From Syntrophorhabdaceae bacterium (GTDB lineage: Bacteria > Desulfobacterota > Syntrophorhabdia > Syntrophorhabdales > Syntrophorhabdaceae): a DNA stretch of 64,000 bases. The notes below the pieces were generated by a model. The model saw nothing but the letters and a program-made list of their open reading frames with translations. It made no database searches and had not been told where the DNA came from. Shown piece after piece: positions 22,391-31,962 of this stretch. The translations under genes and the position numbers were made by a program. The first letter of the stretch is position 1, and every line of letters starts with the position of its first letter. The DNA is taken from assembly GCA_035541755.1 (NCBI GenBank), contig DATKMQ010000176.1, positions 1 to 64,000 on the forward strand, written 5' to 3'.

Positions 22391-24958
22391 ATGCAGCTGT
22401 CAAAGATTTTGCCGAAGAAGTTCAGCTCCCGACTTTTCCTGATGACCTTGGCTGCCGGTCTCATCCCCGTCGTGATCTTCACCCTCTTGCTCGAAATATA
22501 CGGCGGCAGGTTTCGACAGGAAATCCAGCAAGCAATCCGACAAGCCTACGAAGAGCAGTGGACCCAGAGCGAGGCAGTGCTTAAGGAATCCGTGGGAACA
22601 TTGATTGAGCAGAGAGCCACCGACGTGGCTCAGGAGCTTGAGCTAACCATGGAGTCTCACCCCTACATGACGCTCAAGGACCTGCAAAGAGACAACGCCT
22701 TTCGGGTGATCGCAGTACAGCCCGTGGGACGTACGGGCTATACGAGTCTTCACGAATCAGGCACGGGCATCATCCGATTCCATAGGATGGCCGCTATCGA
22801 AAACATGAGTCCAGGGAATTTAAGGCGCGATTTTCCCTCCATGTGGTCGATTATAGAAAAGAGTCTCGGCGGAGTCTCCGCGCAGGGATTCTACCAGTGG
22901 CAGGAGCCGGATGGAGCAGTAAAGCCAAAATATATGTATATCGCCCCGCTCCACGTAAAAACCGCTGACGGCGTTTTGTTGAGTGTAGCCGTAACCGCCT
23001 CTGTCGATGAGTTCACCCAGCCCATCAGAGACACGCAGGCGGTCCACAGCAAGACCGCTGAGTACTTAAGCATGGCCGCGGAAAGGCTGCTCAGCTCCTT
23101 CAGACACATGGGCCTTTTCTATATGGGCTTAGGCATTCTCATTATCGCCTTTGTCGCGTACGGCGTTGGCATCTATTTCTCCCGAGCTATCAGGCAGTTG
23201 AGAGAGGCGACGAACAAAGTCAACAGCGGTGATCTGAACGTAACGCTTACACCCTCCATGTCGGGCGAGGTCAAGACCCTTATGGAGGATTTCAACCGGA
23301 TGATCCGTCAGCTCGCCGAAACCACGGTTTCTAAGGAGCTCCTTGAGGAAAGCGAGCGGCGCCTTATAGACGCCAATTATGAGCTTCAGCATGAGGTGAA
23401 TGTCCGAACCCTGGCAGAAAAAGCCCTGGCCACGGAGAAGGAGCGGCTGGCCATCACGTTGGGCTCAATCGCGGACGGAGTTATCACCACAGACGCCGAC
23501 GGCAAGGTCATTTTTCTCAACCGAACGGCGGAAGGACTCACGGGCTGGTCGCAGATAGAAGCTTTCGCCCGTTCCTTTACCGATGTTTTTCACGCCGTTG
23601 AGGAAAGGACAAGGACAGAGGTCGAGGACCCCTTGCGGAGCGTCGTTGAAACCGGCGAACCCATGAACGCTGAAAAAGTTGAGATTCTCGTAAGCAGGGA
23701 TGGCTCAGAAAAGATCGTCACGCTAAACGGCGTGCCCATCAGAGAGAAAGACAGCACCGTGATGGGGGTTGTTGTCGTGTTCCGTGATATTACGGAAAAA
23801 CGCAAGATGGAGGAGGAACTGCTCACAGTGCGCAAGCTCGAGTCCGTGGGCACGCTGGCCGGAGGCATTGCCCATGATTTCAATAACCTTCTCGCTGTGA
23901 TTTTGGGCAACATCTCATTCGCAAAAATGCTGGTCGACCCTGCGAGCAAGGTGCACCGGCGCTTGACCGAGGCTGAGGAAGCAACCCTGCGGGGAAAAGA
24001 TCTCACGTACAGGCTTCTCACCTTCTCAAGAGGCGGCGAGCCGTTGAAAAGGGTGATGGGCCTCAAAAATATTATAAAGGATTCCACGCGGCTCACGCTG
24101 AGTGGGTCCAACGTAAAGGCCTCTTTCGTCTTTCCCGACAACCTATATCGGGCTGAGATTGACGAGGGGCAGATGCGACAGGTAATTCACAATGTGGTCA
24201 TAAACGCAAAAGAGGCCATGCCAGAGGGCGGAAAAATCATTATCAAGGCAAAAAATATAACACTCACGGCTCAGGACATGGTCCCTCTTGCTGACGGCGA
24301 CTATGTAAAGATTTCCATAGAAGATCAGGGAACGGGTGTTCCCGCCGAAGATCTCGCGAGAATATTTGATCCTTACTTTACGACAAAAGACATGGGCAAT
24401 ACCAAGGGCATGGGGCTCGGTCTTGCTATCTGCTATTCCATCATCAAGAACCATAACGGATTTATCTCCGCCGAATCGCAGGTTGGGGTGGGGACAACCA
24501 TCCAAATCTATCTTCCTGCATATCGGGAAGCGCTCAAGGCGGATGAGACCGAGGAACTACCGGATGATTCCTTACAGTTCAGGATTCTCTACATGGACGA
24601 TGAGGAGGCATTGAGAGGTATTGCGCGAGAAATGCTCGAACATCTCGGTTTTCATGTTACCTGTGTCAGTGACGGCGCGGAGGCCTTTGAGGCCTACTCC
24701 GCGGCGATGCAATCGCGCAACCCCTTTGATCTCGTCATAATGGACCTCACCATACCTGATGGCATGGGAGGGAAGGAGGCTATTGAGAAGTTGCGTGAGA
24801 TAGATCCCGGCGTTAAAGCTATCGTATCAAGCGGATATGCCAACGATCCCATTATCAAGAACTTCAAGGAATATGGTTTTCTCGGGGTGATTGCAAAACC
24901 CTATGATGTTGAGGCCTTGGATTCGGTCATCAAGAACGTTATGACGGAAGGAACATAA
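22391..24958 (+). CDS. Hybrid sensor histidine kinase (HAMP-PAS-HisKA-HATPase-REC)
   Basis: The 855-residue protein has a membrane helix at about 14-34, a periplasmic sensor of some 200 residues, a second helix near 240-262, HAMP, a PAS domain (about 350-465; AITLGSIADGVITTDADGKV), the phospho-acceptor motif GTLAGGIAHDFNNLL with His about 494, an ATPase domain (NVVINAKEAMPEGG, DQGTGVP, GMGLGLAICYSIIKNH), and a C-terminal receiver from about 729 with Asp about 783 (LVIMDLTIPDGMGG) and Lys in VIAKPYD. The HDFNNLL box marks the NtrB-like class of hybrid kinases common in Deltaproteobacteria. No output regulator is adjacent, so the signal goes elsewhere. Ends convergent with the HDOD gene 12 bases away. 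Confidence 0.93.
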   Translation: MQLSKILPKKFSSRLFLMTLAAGLIPVVIFTLLLEIYGGRFRQEIQQAIRQAYEEQWTQSEAVLKESVGTLIEQRATDVAQELELTMESHPYMTLKDLQRDNAFRVIAVQPVGRTGYTSLHESGTGIIRFHRMAAIENMSPGNLRRDFPSMWSIIEKSLGGVSAQGFYQWQEPDGAVKPKYMYIAPLHVKTADGVLLSVAVTASVDEFTQPIRDTQAVHSKTAEYLSMAAERLLSSFRHMGLFYMGLGILIIAFVAYGVGIYFSRAIRQLREATNKVNSGDLNVTLTPSMSGEVKTLMEDFNRMIRQLAETTVSKELLEESERRLIDANYELQHEVNVRTLAEKALATEKERLAITLGSIADGVITTDADGKVIFLNRTAEGLTGWSQIEAFARSFTDVFHAVEERTRTEVEDPLRSVVETGEPMNAEKVEILVSRDGSEKIVTLNGVPIREKDSTVMGVVVVFRDITEKRKMEEELLTVRKLESVGTLAGGIAHDFNNLLAVILGNISFAKMLVDPASKVHRRLTEAEEATLRGKDLTYRLLTFSRGGEPLKRVMGLKNIIKDSTRLTLSGSNVKASFVFPDNLYRAEIDEGQMRQVIHNVVINAKEAMPEGGKIIIKAKNITLTAQDMVPLADGDYVKISIEDQGTGVPAEDLARIFDPYFTTKDMGNTKGMGLGLAICYSIIKNHNGFISAESQVGVGTTIQIYLPAYREALKADETEELPDDSLQFRILYMDDEEALRGIAREMLEHLGFHVTCVSDGAEAFEAYSAAMQSRNPFDLVIMDLTIPDGMGGKEAIEKLREIDPGVKAIVSSGYANDPIIKNFKEYGFLGVIAKPYDVEALDSVIKNVMTEGT

Positions 24959-24970
24959 GACTTAAGCCCG

Positions 24971-25954
24971 TCAAGCGGTCAGGATCTTTTCCATCTCCAC
25001 AATCTCGTCGTCCACGGTTTCCAGTTCGTACACGAATTTAAATACGTCCAGGTCGGCGATCTCCGGGACCGACTTTTCTATGGTCTTGAAGGAGTCGATC
25101 TCTGCCAGCACGACGCCGCTCTTGTCGCCGCCAAAACCAAAATAGCGAAGCCGGGCGAGCTGGTCCGCCAGGGAAATTACGGAAACGGCGGTCCGACTGT
25201 GCTCCGGGGCGCTTGTAACGGCATGGTGGAATCGGGTGACATCGGCAAAGATTTCAGGCAGTTTCCATTTATCCATCACAAACCCGCCGATCGTGTCATG
25301 GGATTCGCCGATGAATCGCTTTTCCGCTTCAATCATGGAAATGCATTCATCAAAGGTGGTCTGAATCACAATGGTATATATGTCATGGGCAAACCTGTCG
25401 AGGATCACCTTTCCCACGTCGTGGAGCAGACCCAGGAAATAGGCCGTATGCTGGTCTCCTGTTCTCAGTTCCCTGCATATCTTTCGCGCAATAACCCCCG
25501 TCGCCACCGAGTGTTTCCAAAAGTCGTTAGAATTAAAGGTCTGCTCGTTGCGGGCAGGCATCAAGGCCCGGTATGTACCGCAGGCAAGACATATCATAGT
25601 GATTTCTCTCATGCCGAGCATTTTGACGGCATGATCCACGGTCGCCACCTTATACGGGAGCCGGTAGAACGCCGAGTTGGCCACCTTCAGGACGTTCATG
25701 CTCATAGAAGGGTCCTTTGCCACGATCCTCCCTAAGGCCGTCATGTCCACATTTTCATCCTCCAGCGCCCTGAGTAATTCCGACATTACTACGGGAATGG
25801 GGGGAAGAAAGTCGATAATCGTCTCAATTCTTTTGGCAAAATCCTTTATCAATCCACACCGCCGCCGATACGCCCGGCCGCCTGCGCGTGGGCGCTCTAT
25901 AATATGATCGGATGGATAGTAAGATTCCTTAAGTTTCGTGGATGGCAGGTTCAT
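24971..25954 (-). CDS. HDOD-domain signalling protein
   Basis: The 327-residue protein carries an HDOD domain from about residue 45: FLPPIPVVMSELLRALEDENVDM, IVAKDPSMSMNVLKVANSAFY, TVDHAVKMLGMREITMICLACG, FWKHSVATGVIARKI, and LLHDVGKVILDRF. HDOD proteins are HD-related domains that usually lack phosphodiesterase activity; the HDVGK here keeps an HD pair. They act in signalling, for example of motility or DNA-damage response. The first 35 residues look atypical (PRAGGRAYRRRCGL), so the real start may be inside; no strong ribosome site marks the ATG at 25954. Confidence 0.82.
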   Translation of the reverse strand: MNLPSTKLKESYYPSDHIIERPRAGGRAYRRRCGLIKDFAKRIETIIDFLPPIPVVMSELLRALEDENVDMTALGRIVAKDPSMSMNVLKVANSAFYRLPYKVATVDHAVKMLGMREITMICLACGTYRALMPARNEQTFNSNDFWKHSVATGVIARKICRELRTGDQHTAYFLGLLHDVGKVILDRFAHDIYTIVIQTTFDECISMIEAEKRFIGESHDTIGGFVMDKWKLPEIFADVTRFHHAVTSAPEHSRTAVSVISLADQLARLRYFGFGGDKSGVVLAEIDSFKTIEKSVPEIADLDVFKFVYELETVDDEIVEMEKILTA

Positions 25955-26206
25955 TCGGGCTTGCTAACGCGACTCTCATTTCTGTTGTCCGCCCTCGCAA
26001 GCCATTTTCCCGTTGAAAAATAGCCTGTATTGCAGTAAAAATGGAGATGGGTACCGGTCAACGGGAGGATCAAATTCCGTGACTATTGCCTTAAAACGCG
26101 TAACGGAGAAGAAATGGCCACGACAACTATCGCCTGGCCGCCGAGGTGCTCGTGAGAACTCGAGTGATCAACCATCCCATCTCTTTCCCAAAAGGGAACA
26201 ATTCCA

Positions 26207-26842
26207 TTGGCTCACGTGTCTCATAGAGTGGACGATAAAGGTTGCACGTCGGCCGATTCCGACGTCGAGTGCGTTTCACTGATCAAAGAAGGTCGACTTG
26301 AGGCCTTCGAGGAACTCGTGGAGAGATACCAGAAGAGAATGCTCAACATCGCATACAGGATGATCGGCGACTATGACGAGGCCTGTGAGGTTGTCCAGGA
26401 AGCGTTTCTGTCGGCCTATCGCGCTATAAAAAAGTTCAGAGGCGATGCCAAGTTCTCCACCTGGCTTACGGGCATCACCATGAACCACGCAAAGAACCGC
26501 CTGAGGCAGATCAAGTCCCGGTCTTATCATGAGGTTACGACCTTTGATGACCCCGTGGATGCCGCTTCCTCGGAGACAGTCTACGATACTCAAGCCCAGG
26601 ATACGCCCGCGCTCGAGCAGTTGGAGCGGAACGAAATCCGCCAAAAGGTATGGGAGTGCATCGGCACCCTGGATCAGGACCATCGGGAGGTGCTGGTCTT
26701 ACGGGATATTGAGGAGTTCTCCTACGAAGAAATAGGCCTTATTTTGAAAATCCCCGACGGTACGATAAAGTCCCGACTTTCTCGCGCAAGGTCTGCGCTC
26801 ACACAATGTTTGAAAATGAAGAAGGTCATTGGTGATCTATGA
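26207..26842 (+). CDS. ECF sigma factor (RpoE-like)
   Basis: The 211-residue protein has sigma region 2 (SLIKEGRLEAFEELVERYQ, then RMIGDYDEACEVVQEAFLSAYRAI and FSTWLTGITMNHAKN) and region 4 (REVLVLRDIEEFSYEEIGLIL, IPDGTIKSRLSRARSAL). The start shown is TTG at 26207 with AAAGGG about ten bases upstream; GTG codons at 26216 and 26228 are alternatives. It directs RNA polymerase to extracytoplasmic-stress promoters and is released when its anti-sigma factor, encoded in the overlapping next gene, is inactivated. A 13-codon frame at about 26113 (after GGAGAAG) may be a leader peptide; support is weak. Confidence 0.9.
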   Translation: MAHVSHRVDDKGCTSADSDVECVSLIKEGRLEAFEELVERYQKRMLNIAYRMIGDYDEACEVVQEAFLSAYRAIKKFRGDAKFSTWLTGITMNHAKNRLRQIKSRSYHEVTTFDDPVDAASSETVYDTQAQDTPALEQLERNEIRQKVWECIGTLDQDHREVLVLRDIEEFSYEEIGLILKIPDGTIKSRLSRARSALTQCLKMKKVIGDL

Positions 26843-27918
26843 CAATAAAGATCCACGTCGAGGATAAACTGTCCCAATACATTGACGGAGTCCTTTCTGC
26901 CCGTGAGACAAGGCTCGTGGAAGAGCACCTCGCAGCCTGCGGTCCTTGCAGCGCGGCTTTCTCGGACCTCAAGAAGGCTCGGGAACTCGTGCATGACCAG
27001 GAAGAAGTGGACGTGCCTGCCTGGTTCACCAAAAAGGTCATGGCGCGCCTGGCCCAGGAAGTGGAACCCGAAAAAAACATATTCGAGAAACTTTTCCGTC
27101 CGTTGCGCATCAAGATTCCCATAGAGGTCATGGCCACCTGCATCGTTGTGGTGCTCGCCTTATACCTTTACAGAACCATGGGACCGGAGATGACGACACA
27201 TGTGAACCCCCGGGAAAAGACTCCGGCCGCCCCGGAACAGACCATGAGGGAACCCCCCGCGGAGACCTCTTTGCCGGCCCGCCCGGACGAAGAGAAGACA
27301 AGAGGGATCTCAAATGGCCTCGCAATCGGTGAGACAGGAAAACCTGCCGGCCGCGCGCACGATACACGGACAGACGAGCTTAAGAAAGAAGAATCGGCCG
27401 CCGCAAAATCTTCAGAACAGGAAGCGGCATTAAGACAAACAGAGAAACCACAAGCGGCAGGTACACCCAATCAATCTGCGGCAGGCCCCGCACGGGAATC
27501 CGTTGCCACGGCAGTGCCACCTGACACTCAATCCCGGGGGATAGACCGGATGGCTCCTTTTTCAACCGGTTCCGCAACGCCGGGCACAGTGACGGCTAAG
27601 AAGGGACCACAAGCGTTTTCTCACGAACGTCCGATGCAACGTGCGATTCCCCGTGAGATCGTGATAAGTGTGTATACCGAATACAGAGAGGCAGCAACGG
27701 AGAAGATTGAGGCTGAGCTTAAGCGTTTTGGCGCACGCAACGTGAGCAAAGAAAACCGCGAAGACCGTGAAGTCTTCATCGCGCTGGTGGCCGGTCAAAG
27801 CGTTAAAGGGCTTTTCGATGCGCTCAAAACCGCAGGGGAAGTCCGCAGCGCAGATATTACGGCTAATACCTCGGAAGACTATACAACAGTCCGTATAGAG
27901 ATAAGGGGCAGCCCCTGA
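26839..27918 (+). CDS. Zinc-finger (ZAS) anti-sigma factor with periplasmic domain
   Basis: The 359-residue protein starts in an ATGA overlap with the sigma gene. Residues 1-50 have the ZAS/HC2 motif (LSQYIDGVLSARETRLVEEH and AACGPC; HxxxCxxC). One membrane helix is near residues 96-114 (VMATCIVVVLALYLYRTMG). A long low-complexity Pro/Ala/Glu/Lys linker (about 115-250) leads to a C-terminal folded domain (EIVISVYTEYREAATEKIEAE to EDYTTVRIEIRG). This is a membrane anti-sigma factor with a periplasmic sensor domain. The last domain, with its ferredoxin-like alternating pattern, is not one I can name. Confidence 0.85.
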   Translation: MTIKIHVEDKLSQYIDGVLSARETRLVEEHLAACGPCSAAFSDLKKARELVHDQEEVDVPAWFTKKVMARLAQEVEPEKNIFEKLFRPLRIKIPIEVMATCIVVVLALYLYRTMGPEMTTHVNPREKTPAAPEQTMREPPAETSLPARPDEEKTRGISNGLAIGETGKPAGRAHDTRTDELKKEESAAAKSSEQEAALRQTEKPQAAGTPNQSAAGPARESVATAVPPDTQSRGIDRMAPFSTGSATPGTVTAKKGPQAFSHERPMQRAIPREIVISVYTEYREAATEKIEAELKRFGARNVSKENREDREVFIALVAGQSVKGLFDALKTAGEVRSADITANTSEDYTTVRIEIRGSP

Positions 27919-27939
27919 GACGGCCGACCGGATAATCGG

Positions 27940-28179
27940 CTACTGGCTTGTGTTTTCCCTGTTTCCCTCTTTACCATTTTCTGAGATATCAGGCGGTTCT
28001 AATTTGTCTTTAAGCTTGTCGGAGACTATGGCGCCCGCCTGTTGCTCCGCCTCTCCCGATTTCTTTTTGGCGTCGTCCTTGACCTTCTTATAGGTATCGA
28101 CGGCCGTCTCCATGCGTTCGCAGCCCGACAGAAAAACGGCGAAGAAAACGCTAACGATAATGCAGATAACCCTCTTCAT
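27940..28179 (-). CDS. Small lipoprotein, function unknown
   Basis: The 79-residue protein begins MKRVICIIVSVFFAVFLSGC, a lipoprotein signal with lipobox LSGC (Cys 20). The mature 60 residues are highly charged and probably helical (TYKKVKDDAKKKSGEAEQQ). AGAGGTG lies before the ATG. It is convergent with the sigma/anti-sigma operon and downstream of the ADP-forming ligase gene. Membership of the sigma regulon is possible but not shown. Confidence 0.75.
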   Translation of the reverse strand: MKRVICIIVSVFFAVFLSGCERMETAVDTYKKVKDDAKKKSGEAEQQAGAIVSDKLKDKLEPPDISENGKEGNRENTSQ

Positions 28180-28252
28180 AGTTCACCTCTATTACAGGAT
28201 TCACAGCCCCCTTTGAGGTCATGAGTGTGGAACGGGGCACATAAAACCCTTG

Positions 28253-30310
28253 TCACTCCACCTCAAGCCTCGCGTCAACAGCAATCGCCCCCGCTCCCTC
28301 TCCCAGGAGAATGAACGGGTTGACCTCAAACGACCTGATCTCAGGGTGCTCGGCGAGAAGCCGTGAGATGGCGATAAGCGCTCGAATAAAAGCCTCTCTG
28401 TCATATGGAGGGCTTCCCCTGAATCCCTCGAGAATAGCGGACCCCTTTAGCTCCGAGATCATCTGCCTGGCCGTTTCTTCATCGATCGGCGCTACCCTGA
28501 CCGCCACATCATTATAGACCTCAACGAATATGCCCCCGTATCCGCAGAGAATGGTCGGCCCGAACTCCGCATCGTGACGGCCGCCGATAATCATCTCGCA
28601 TCCTGGCGGCGCCATCCGCTGAAGAAGGAAGGGCCCCGTTTCGATCTTGCGAAACGCCTTCGCGAGCATCTCTTCGTTCTCAATGTTGAGTACCACCGCG
28701 CCATGTTCGGTTTTATGGAGCACATTGGGCGAAGCGGTCTTCAGCGCTACCGGGAAGCCTATTTTACGGGCAGCATTGAGACCTTGCACCACGTCGGCTA
28801 CGATAGTGAAGTCTGCCACGGCAAGACCGTATTGCCTGAGAAGATGAAAAATCCCGTCCACGGGCATAATACCGGGCGCAAGCGAGGAGGCAGCGGTCCG
28901 AGTGTCTGAAAACTTCCGGCCCGTGAGATTTCTCGCAGAAATACCCTCACGGCGACTGAAATGCTCATAAGACTGACGGAGCCCTTCAAGCGCTTCGTCC
29001 ACGTGGGCAAAAACGGGGAAGTTGGCCGTCTCCGCGGTCGAAATTAGATCCGGCAAATCTTCTCGATGAGGCACCAGACAAAATACCACGGGCTTGCCGT
29101 ATCGTTTCGAGAGCTCTGCTGAAAGGGAAACGAAGTGTTTGGTAGAGTCGAGCTCGACACGGAGCGCATAAGAATGCACTATGAGGACGCCGTCCACACC
29201 CTTTTCCCCAAGGGCCTCTTCGGTAATTTCCAAAAATACATTAATATCGAATATATCCCCCAGATCAACAGGGTTCGTCCTCCGTATGATCCCGGCCCTG
29301 GTCTTCTCTGAGAGCATCTCAAAAAAATGATCAGAAAAAGATGCCACGTGAAAACCATGCCGGTGGGCGCTGTCCGCAGCGAGCACGCCGTGCCCTCCGG
29401 AACGCGAGATGATGGCGAGGTTTTGCCCCCGTGGGTGCGGCAGAGCAAAGGCTTTGAAACATTCTATCATCTCCTTGATACTTTCAACGCGATGAACCCC
29501 AGCCTGTCTCGCCGCATCGTCCACAACCCGGTCATCGCCTGCAAGGGCTGAAGTATGGAACCTGGCTATTTCTCTGCTCGCCGGACTTCTGTTGGATTTG
29601 AGAAGAACGATGGGCTTACTCGTGCCCGCCGCCAGATCCATGAGCCTCCTCCCGTCGCAGATATTTTCTAAGTACATCCCGATCATTTCTGTGCCCGGAT
29701 CGGAAATGAAGTATTCCAGAATATCATTCTCATCGAGGACGAGCTTATTGCCGACGCTGACCAGCTTGTTCACGCCAAGGCCGGCCATGTTACAAAGAAC
29801 CATGGTATCATGGACAAGGCCGCCGCTCTGCGTGATGATTGATATAATTCCTTTCTTGGTCTCGTGAGGGTAGAGAGGAAAAAAGGGCAGGATCAGACCA
29901 TTCTCGATATTTACAATGCCCACGCAATTCGGCCCAACGATCTTCATGCTCCATTTTCTTGCTGTCTCAAGAATCTGCGTTTCCAGGTTTTTCCGGTCCT
30001 CTCCGTATTCCGAGAACCCGCCTGTTTCGATGATGGCCCTACGCACGCCTTTTTGTGCGCATGTTTCAAGGGCCTCCGGCAATCGCCCCGCCGGAACCAT
30101 AAGAACTGCCAGGTCGGGTGTGCAGGGTAAATCCCGCATATTCGTATAAATATCTCTGCCCTTCAGCGAGCCGCCTTTTGAGCCCACGAGATATACGTCT
30201 CCTTTAAATCCAAAGCGATGAAGGTTATCCATGATACCGCGAGCATTATTGGACGGGGAATTAGAGACGCCGATAATAGCCACGCTTTGAGGAAAAAACA
30301 TCGTTCTCAT
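28253..30310 (-). CDS. ADP-forming acyl/acetyl-CoA synthetase (fused alpha-beta)
   Basis: The 685-residue protein has, in order, a CoA-binding domain (FPQSVAIIGVSNSPSNNARG, residues 6-25), succinyl-CoA-synthetase-like flavodoxin domains with IITQSGG and the motif IISRSGGHGVLAAD, and a C-terminal ATP-grasp domain (KIGFPVALKTASPNVLHKTE, LLQRMAPPG, VNPFILLGEGAGAIAVDARL). This is the NDP-forming acyl-CoA synthetase layout, which makes ATP from an acyl-CoA. In fermentative and syntrophic anaerobes it conserves energy by converting acyl-CoA to acid. I use the ATG at 30310 with GGAG six bases upstream rather than the GTG two codons earlier. The acyl group cannot be read from sequence. Confidence 0.9.
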   Translation of the reverse strand: MRTMFFPQSVAIIGVSNSPSNNARGIMDNLHRFGFKGDVYLVGSKGGSLKGRDIYTNMRDLPCTPDLAVLMVPAGRLPEALETCAQKGVRRAIIETGGFSEYGEDRKNLETQILETARKWSMKIVGPNCVGIVNIENGLILPFFPLYPHETKKGIISIITQSGGLVHDTMVLCNMAGLGVNKLVSVGNKLVLDENDILEYFISDPGTEMIGMYLENICDGRRLMDLAAGTSKPIVLLKSNRSPASREIARFHTSALAGDDRVVDDAARQAGVHRVESIKEMIECFKAFALPHPRGQNLAIISRSGGHGVLAADSAHRHGFHVASFSDHFFEMLSEKTRAGIIRRTNPVDLGDIFDINVFLEITEEALGEKGVDGVLIVHSYALRVELDSTKHFVSLSAELSKRYGKPVVFCLVPHREDLPDLISTAETANFPVFAHVDEALEGLRQSYEHFSRREGISARNLTGRKFSDTRTAASSLAPGIMPVDGIFHLLRQYGLAVADFTIVADVVQGLNAARKIGFPVALKTASPNVLHKTEHGAVVLNIENEEMLAKAFRKIETGPFLLQRMAPPGCEMIIGGRHDAEFGPTILCGYGGIFVEVYNDVAVRVAPIDEETARQMISELKGSAILEGFRGSPPYDREAFIRALIAISRLLAEHPEIRSFEVNPFILLGEGAGAIAVDARLEVE

Positions 30311-30360
30311 AGACACTCCAGTATGATATATTTGCCTGCCATATTCACTGTAACCTGTCT

Positions 30361-31593
30361 TTATGCGCTCTTTCCCGCCCTCAAAGTCTTCAAGGCAAGC
30401 ACGAGCCAGAGAAGCGCGTTTATCAAGAGCACCCCGGGAAGGATGAGGGTTGCCTTTTTGAGATCACCGTTCATGGAATCCGCGAGGCGCCCGATAATCT
30501 CCGGCGACCACATGTCGCCAAACAGATGGATCATAAAAATGGAAAGTGCCATAGAGCTTGATCGAAGGTTCACCGGCACAGTTTCTAGAATCAGTGTATT
30601 GACCGGTCCCGTACAGAGGAACAGGAAAAAGATGGAGATTGCGAGTAGCCCCATGGCGAGTGGTCTGTTGGACGAGGTGAGCGCGAAAAAAGATACGGGC
30701 GCTGCAAAGAATACCGAACCGGCAAGCATTAATGCGTACCCCGCGTGATTGCGCCTCTGCCATAAGGTCGCCGCGAAACCCCCGAGCAGTGTGCCCGCCA
30801 GCCCTGCTACCACGATCACCACTCCAAAGAAATTATCGGCCTTTAACGTGGAAAGCCCGTGGACCTGCTCCAGGAATGTAGGACCCCAGAAGGCGAAGGC
30901 CCCCAGCGCGAACGTGTATGCAACATAACCCCAGATAATGAGATTGAAATCCGCGTTGCCAAAAAGACCCAGGATATCCTTGAGACCAGGTTTTACGCGC
31001 GCCTCAACTCTGTTTTCATCTGATTCACCCCGTTCAGGTTCACGAAAAGGAAAGAGGATTAGCGCGAGCAAAAGCCCGGGCGCACCCGCCCAGAAGAAGG
31101 CGCTCCGCCAACCCCAATGTGCCTCGATCACGCCGCCAAGGATATAGCCGATAGCGGACCCCACAGGAATCGCTACATAAAAGATGGTAAGGGCGTTGTT
31201 CCTCTTCGCGGGACGCCAAGTGTCGGAGATGAGCCCCGGACTGATCGTGGCGTAGCTCGCCTCACCCACTCCCACAAGTACCCGAAAGCAGAGCAGCATG
31301 GTGAAACCCTGAGCAAAGCCCGTCAGAACGGTGCCAATGCTCCAGACAAAAATGCCGAGGATAATAAGACCCTTGCGGGAAATACGGTCTCCCAGATAAC
31401 CGAAAAAAGGGGACGTAACAAAATAACCGATCATAAAGGCCGTAAAGAGCCGCCCGGAATCCCCGTAGCTGACGCCGAAATCGGCAGCCAGAGGCGTTCG
31501 GACTGCGTTCAGAACATACCGGTCCAGATAGTGAAAGAGATTGAGCCCGGTGAGGATGGACAGGAGGGGTGCCGCTCCGATCTTTCTATTCAT
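30361..31593 (-). CDS. Major facilitator superfamily transporter
   Basis: The 410-residue protein has about twelve hydrophobic segments, and the MFS signature between helices 2 and 3 (GYLGDRISRKGLIILG), with a second variant in the second half (GGFAATLWQRRNHAGYALM). It resembles the spinster/anion:cation symporter-like group. I prefer the ATG at 31593 (MNRKIGAAPLL), since the upstream 18 codons are basic and not typical. It lies 51 bases upstream of the ADP-forming ligase gene on the same strand, so it may bring in that enzyme's acid or export its product. Confidence 0.85.
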   Translation of the reverse strand: MNRKIGAAPLLSILTGLNLFHYLDRYVLNAVRTPLAADFGVSYGDSGRLFTAFMIGYFVTSPFFGYLGDRISRKGLIILGIFVWSIGTVLTGFAQGFTMLLCFRVLVGVGEASYATISPGLISDTWRPAKRNNALTIFYVAIPVGSAIGYILGGVIEAHWGWRSAFFWAGAPGLLLALILFPFREPERGESDENRVEARVKPGLKDILGLFGNADFNLIIWGYVAYTFALGAFAFWGPTFLEQVHGLSTLKADNFFGVVIVVAGLAGTLLGGFAATLWQRRNHAGYALMLAGSVFFAAPVSFFALTSSNRPLAMGLLAISIFFLFLCTGPVNTLILETVPVNLRSSSMALSIFMIHLFGDMWSPEIIGRLADSMNGDLKKATLILPGVLLINALLWLVLALKTLRAGKSA

Positions 31594-31962
31594 AAAGGCT
31601 AAGAGATTCCTTTCTTTATCCGCCCGCCTGTATCGATGGGCATTCACATGGTGAAATAAACTACGTTCAATACATTATCAGGAATTGGAAACGTATTTGT
31701 CAAGCGACATAAAGCGCGGTAGTCGGGCCACCTCCGTGATGGGCTGAGGCTCAATCCGCTCATGTCGTTTTGTCGCTTTGCCTGCTAATCCAGCAGGCCT
31801 TGACCCTCGAGATTGCTCTGTGTGGGTAGGTATATACGCCATGTCGAGCTCACGGCGCACGAGAAAGAGAAACTCTTCGTAAGCACTAAGACGGCAATAA
31901 GGGGTAACTCGAACCGGGCAAGATCGACGAGTTATCGGGAACGCAATGTTGAGGACAGTCGC
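31594..31962. other. Intergenic stretch without a convincing gene
   Basis: A 60-codon minus frame from GTG (31860) has no ribosome site, and its mid-part is a GCCTGCT/AGCAGGC hairpin (31780-31798), so I do not call it. The rest shows no recognisable feature. The MFS promoter should lie in the lower part. Confidence 0.5.

Noticed and set aside
31678-31860. 60-codon minus frame from GTG
   Set aside because: No ribosome site, no motif, and part of it is a GCCTGCT/AGCAGGC hairpin.
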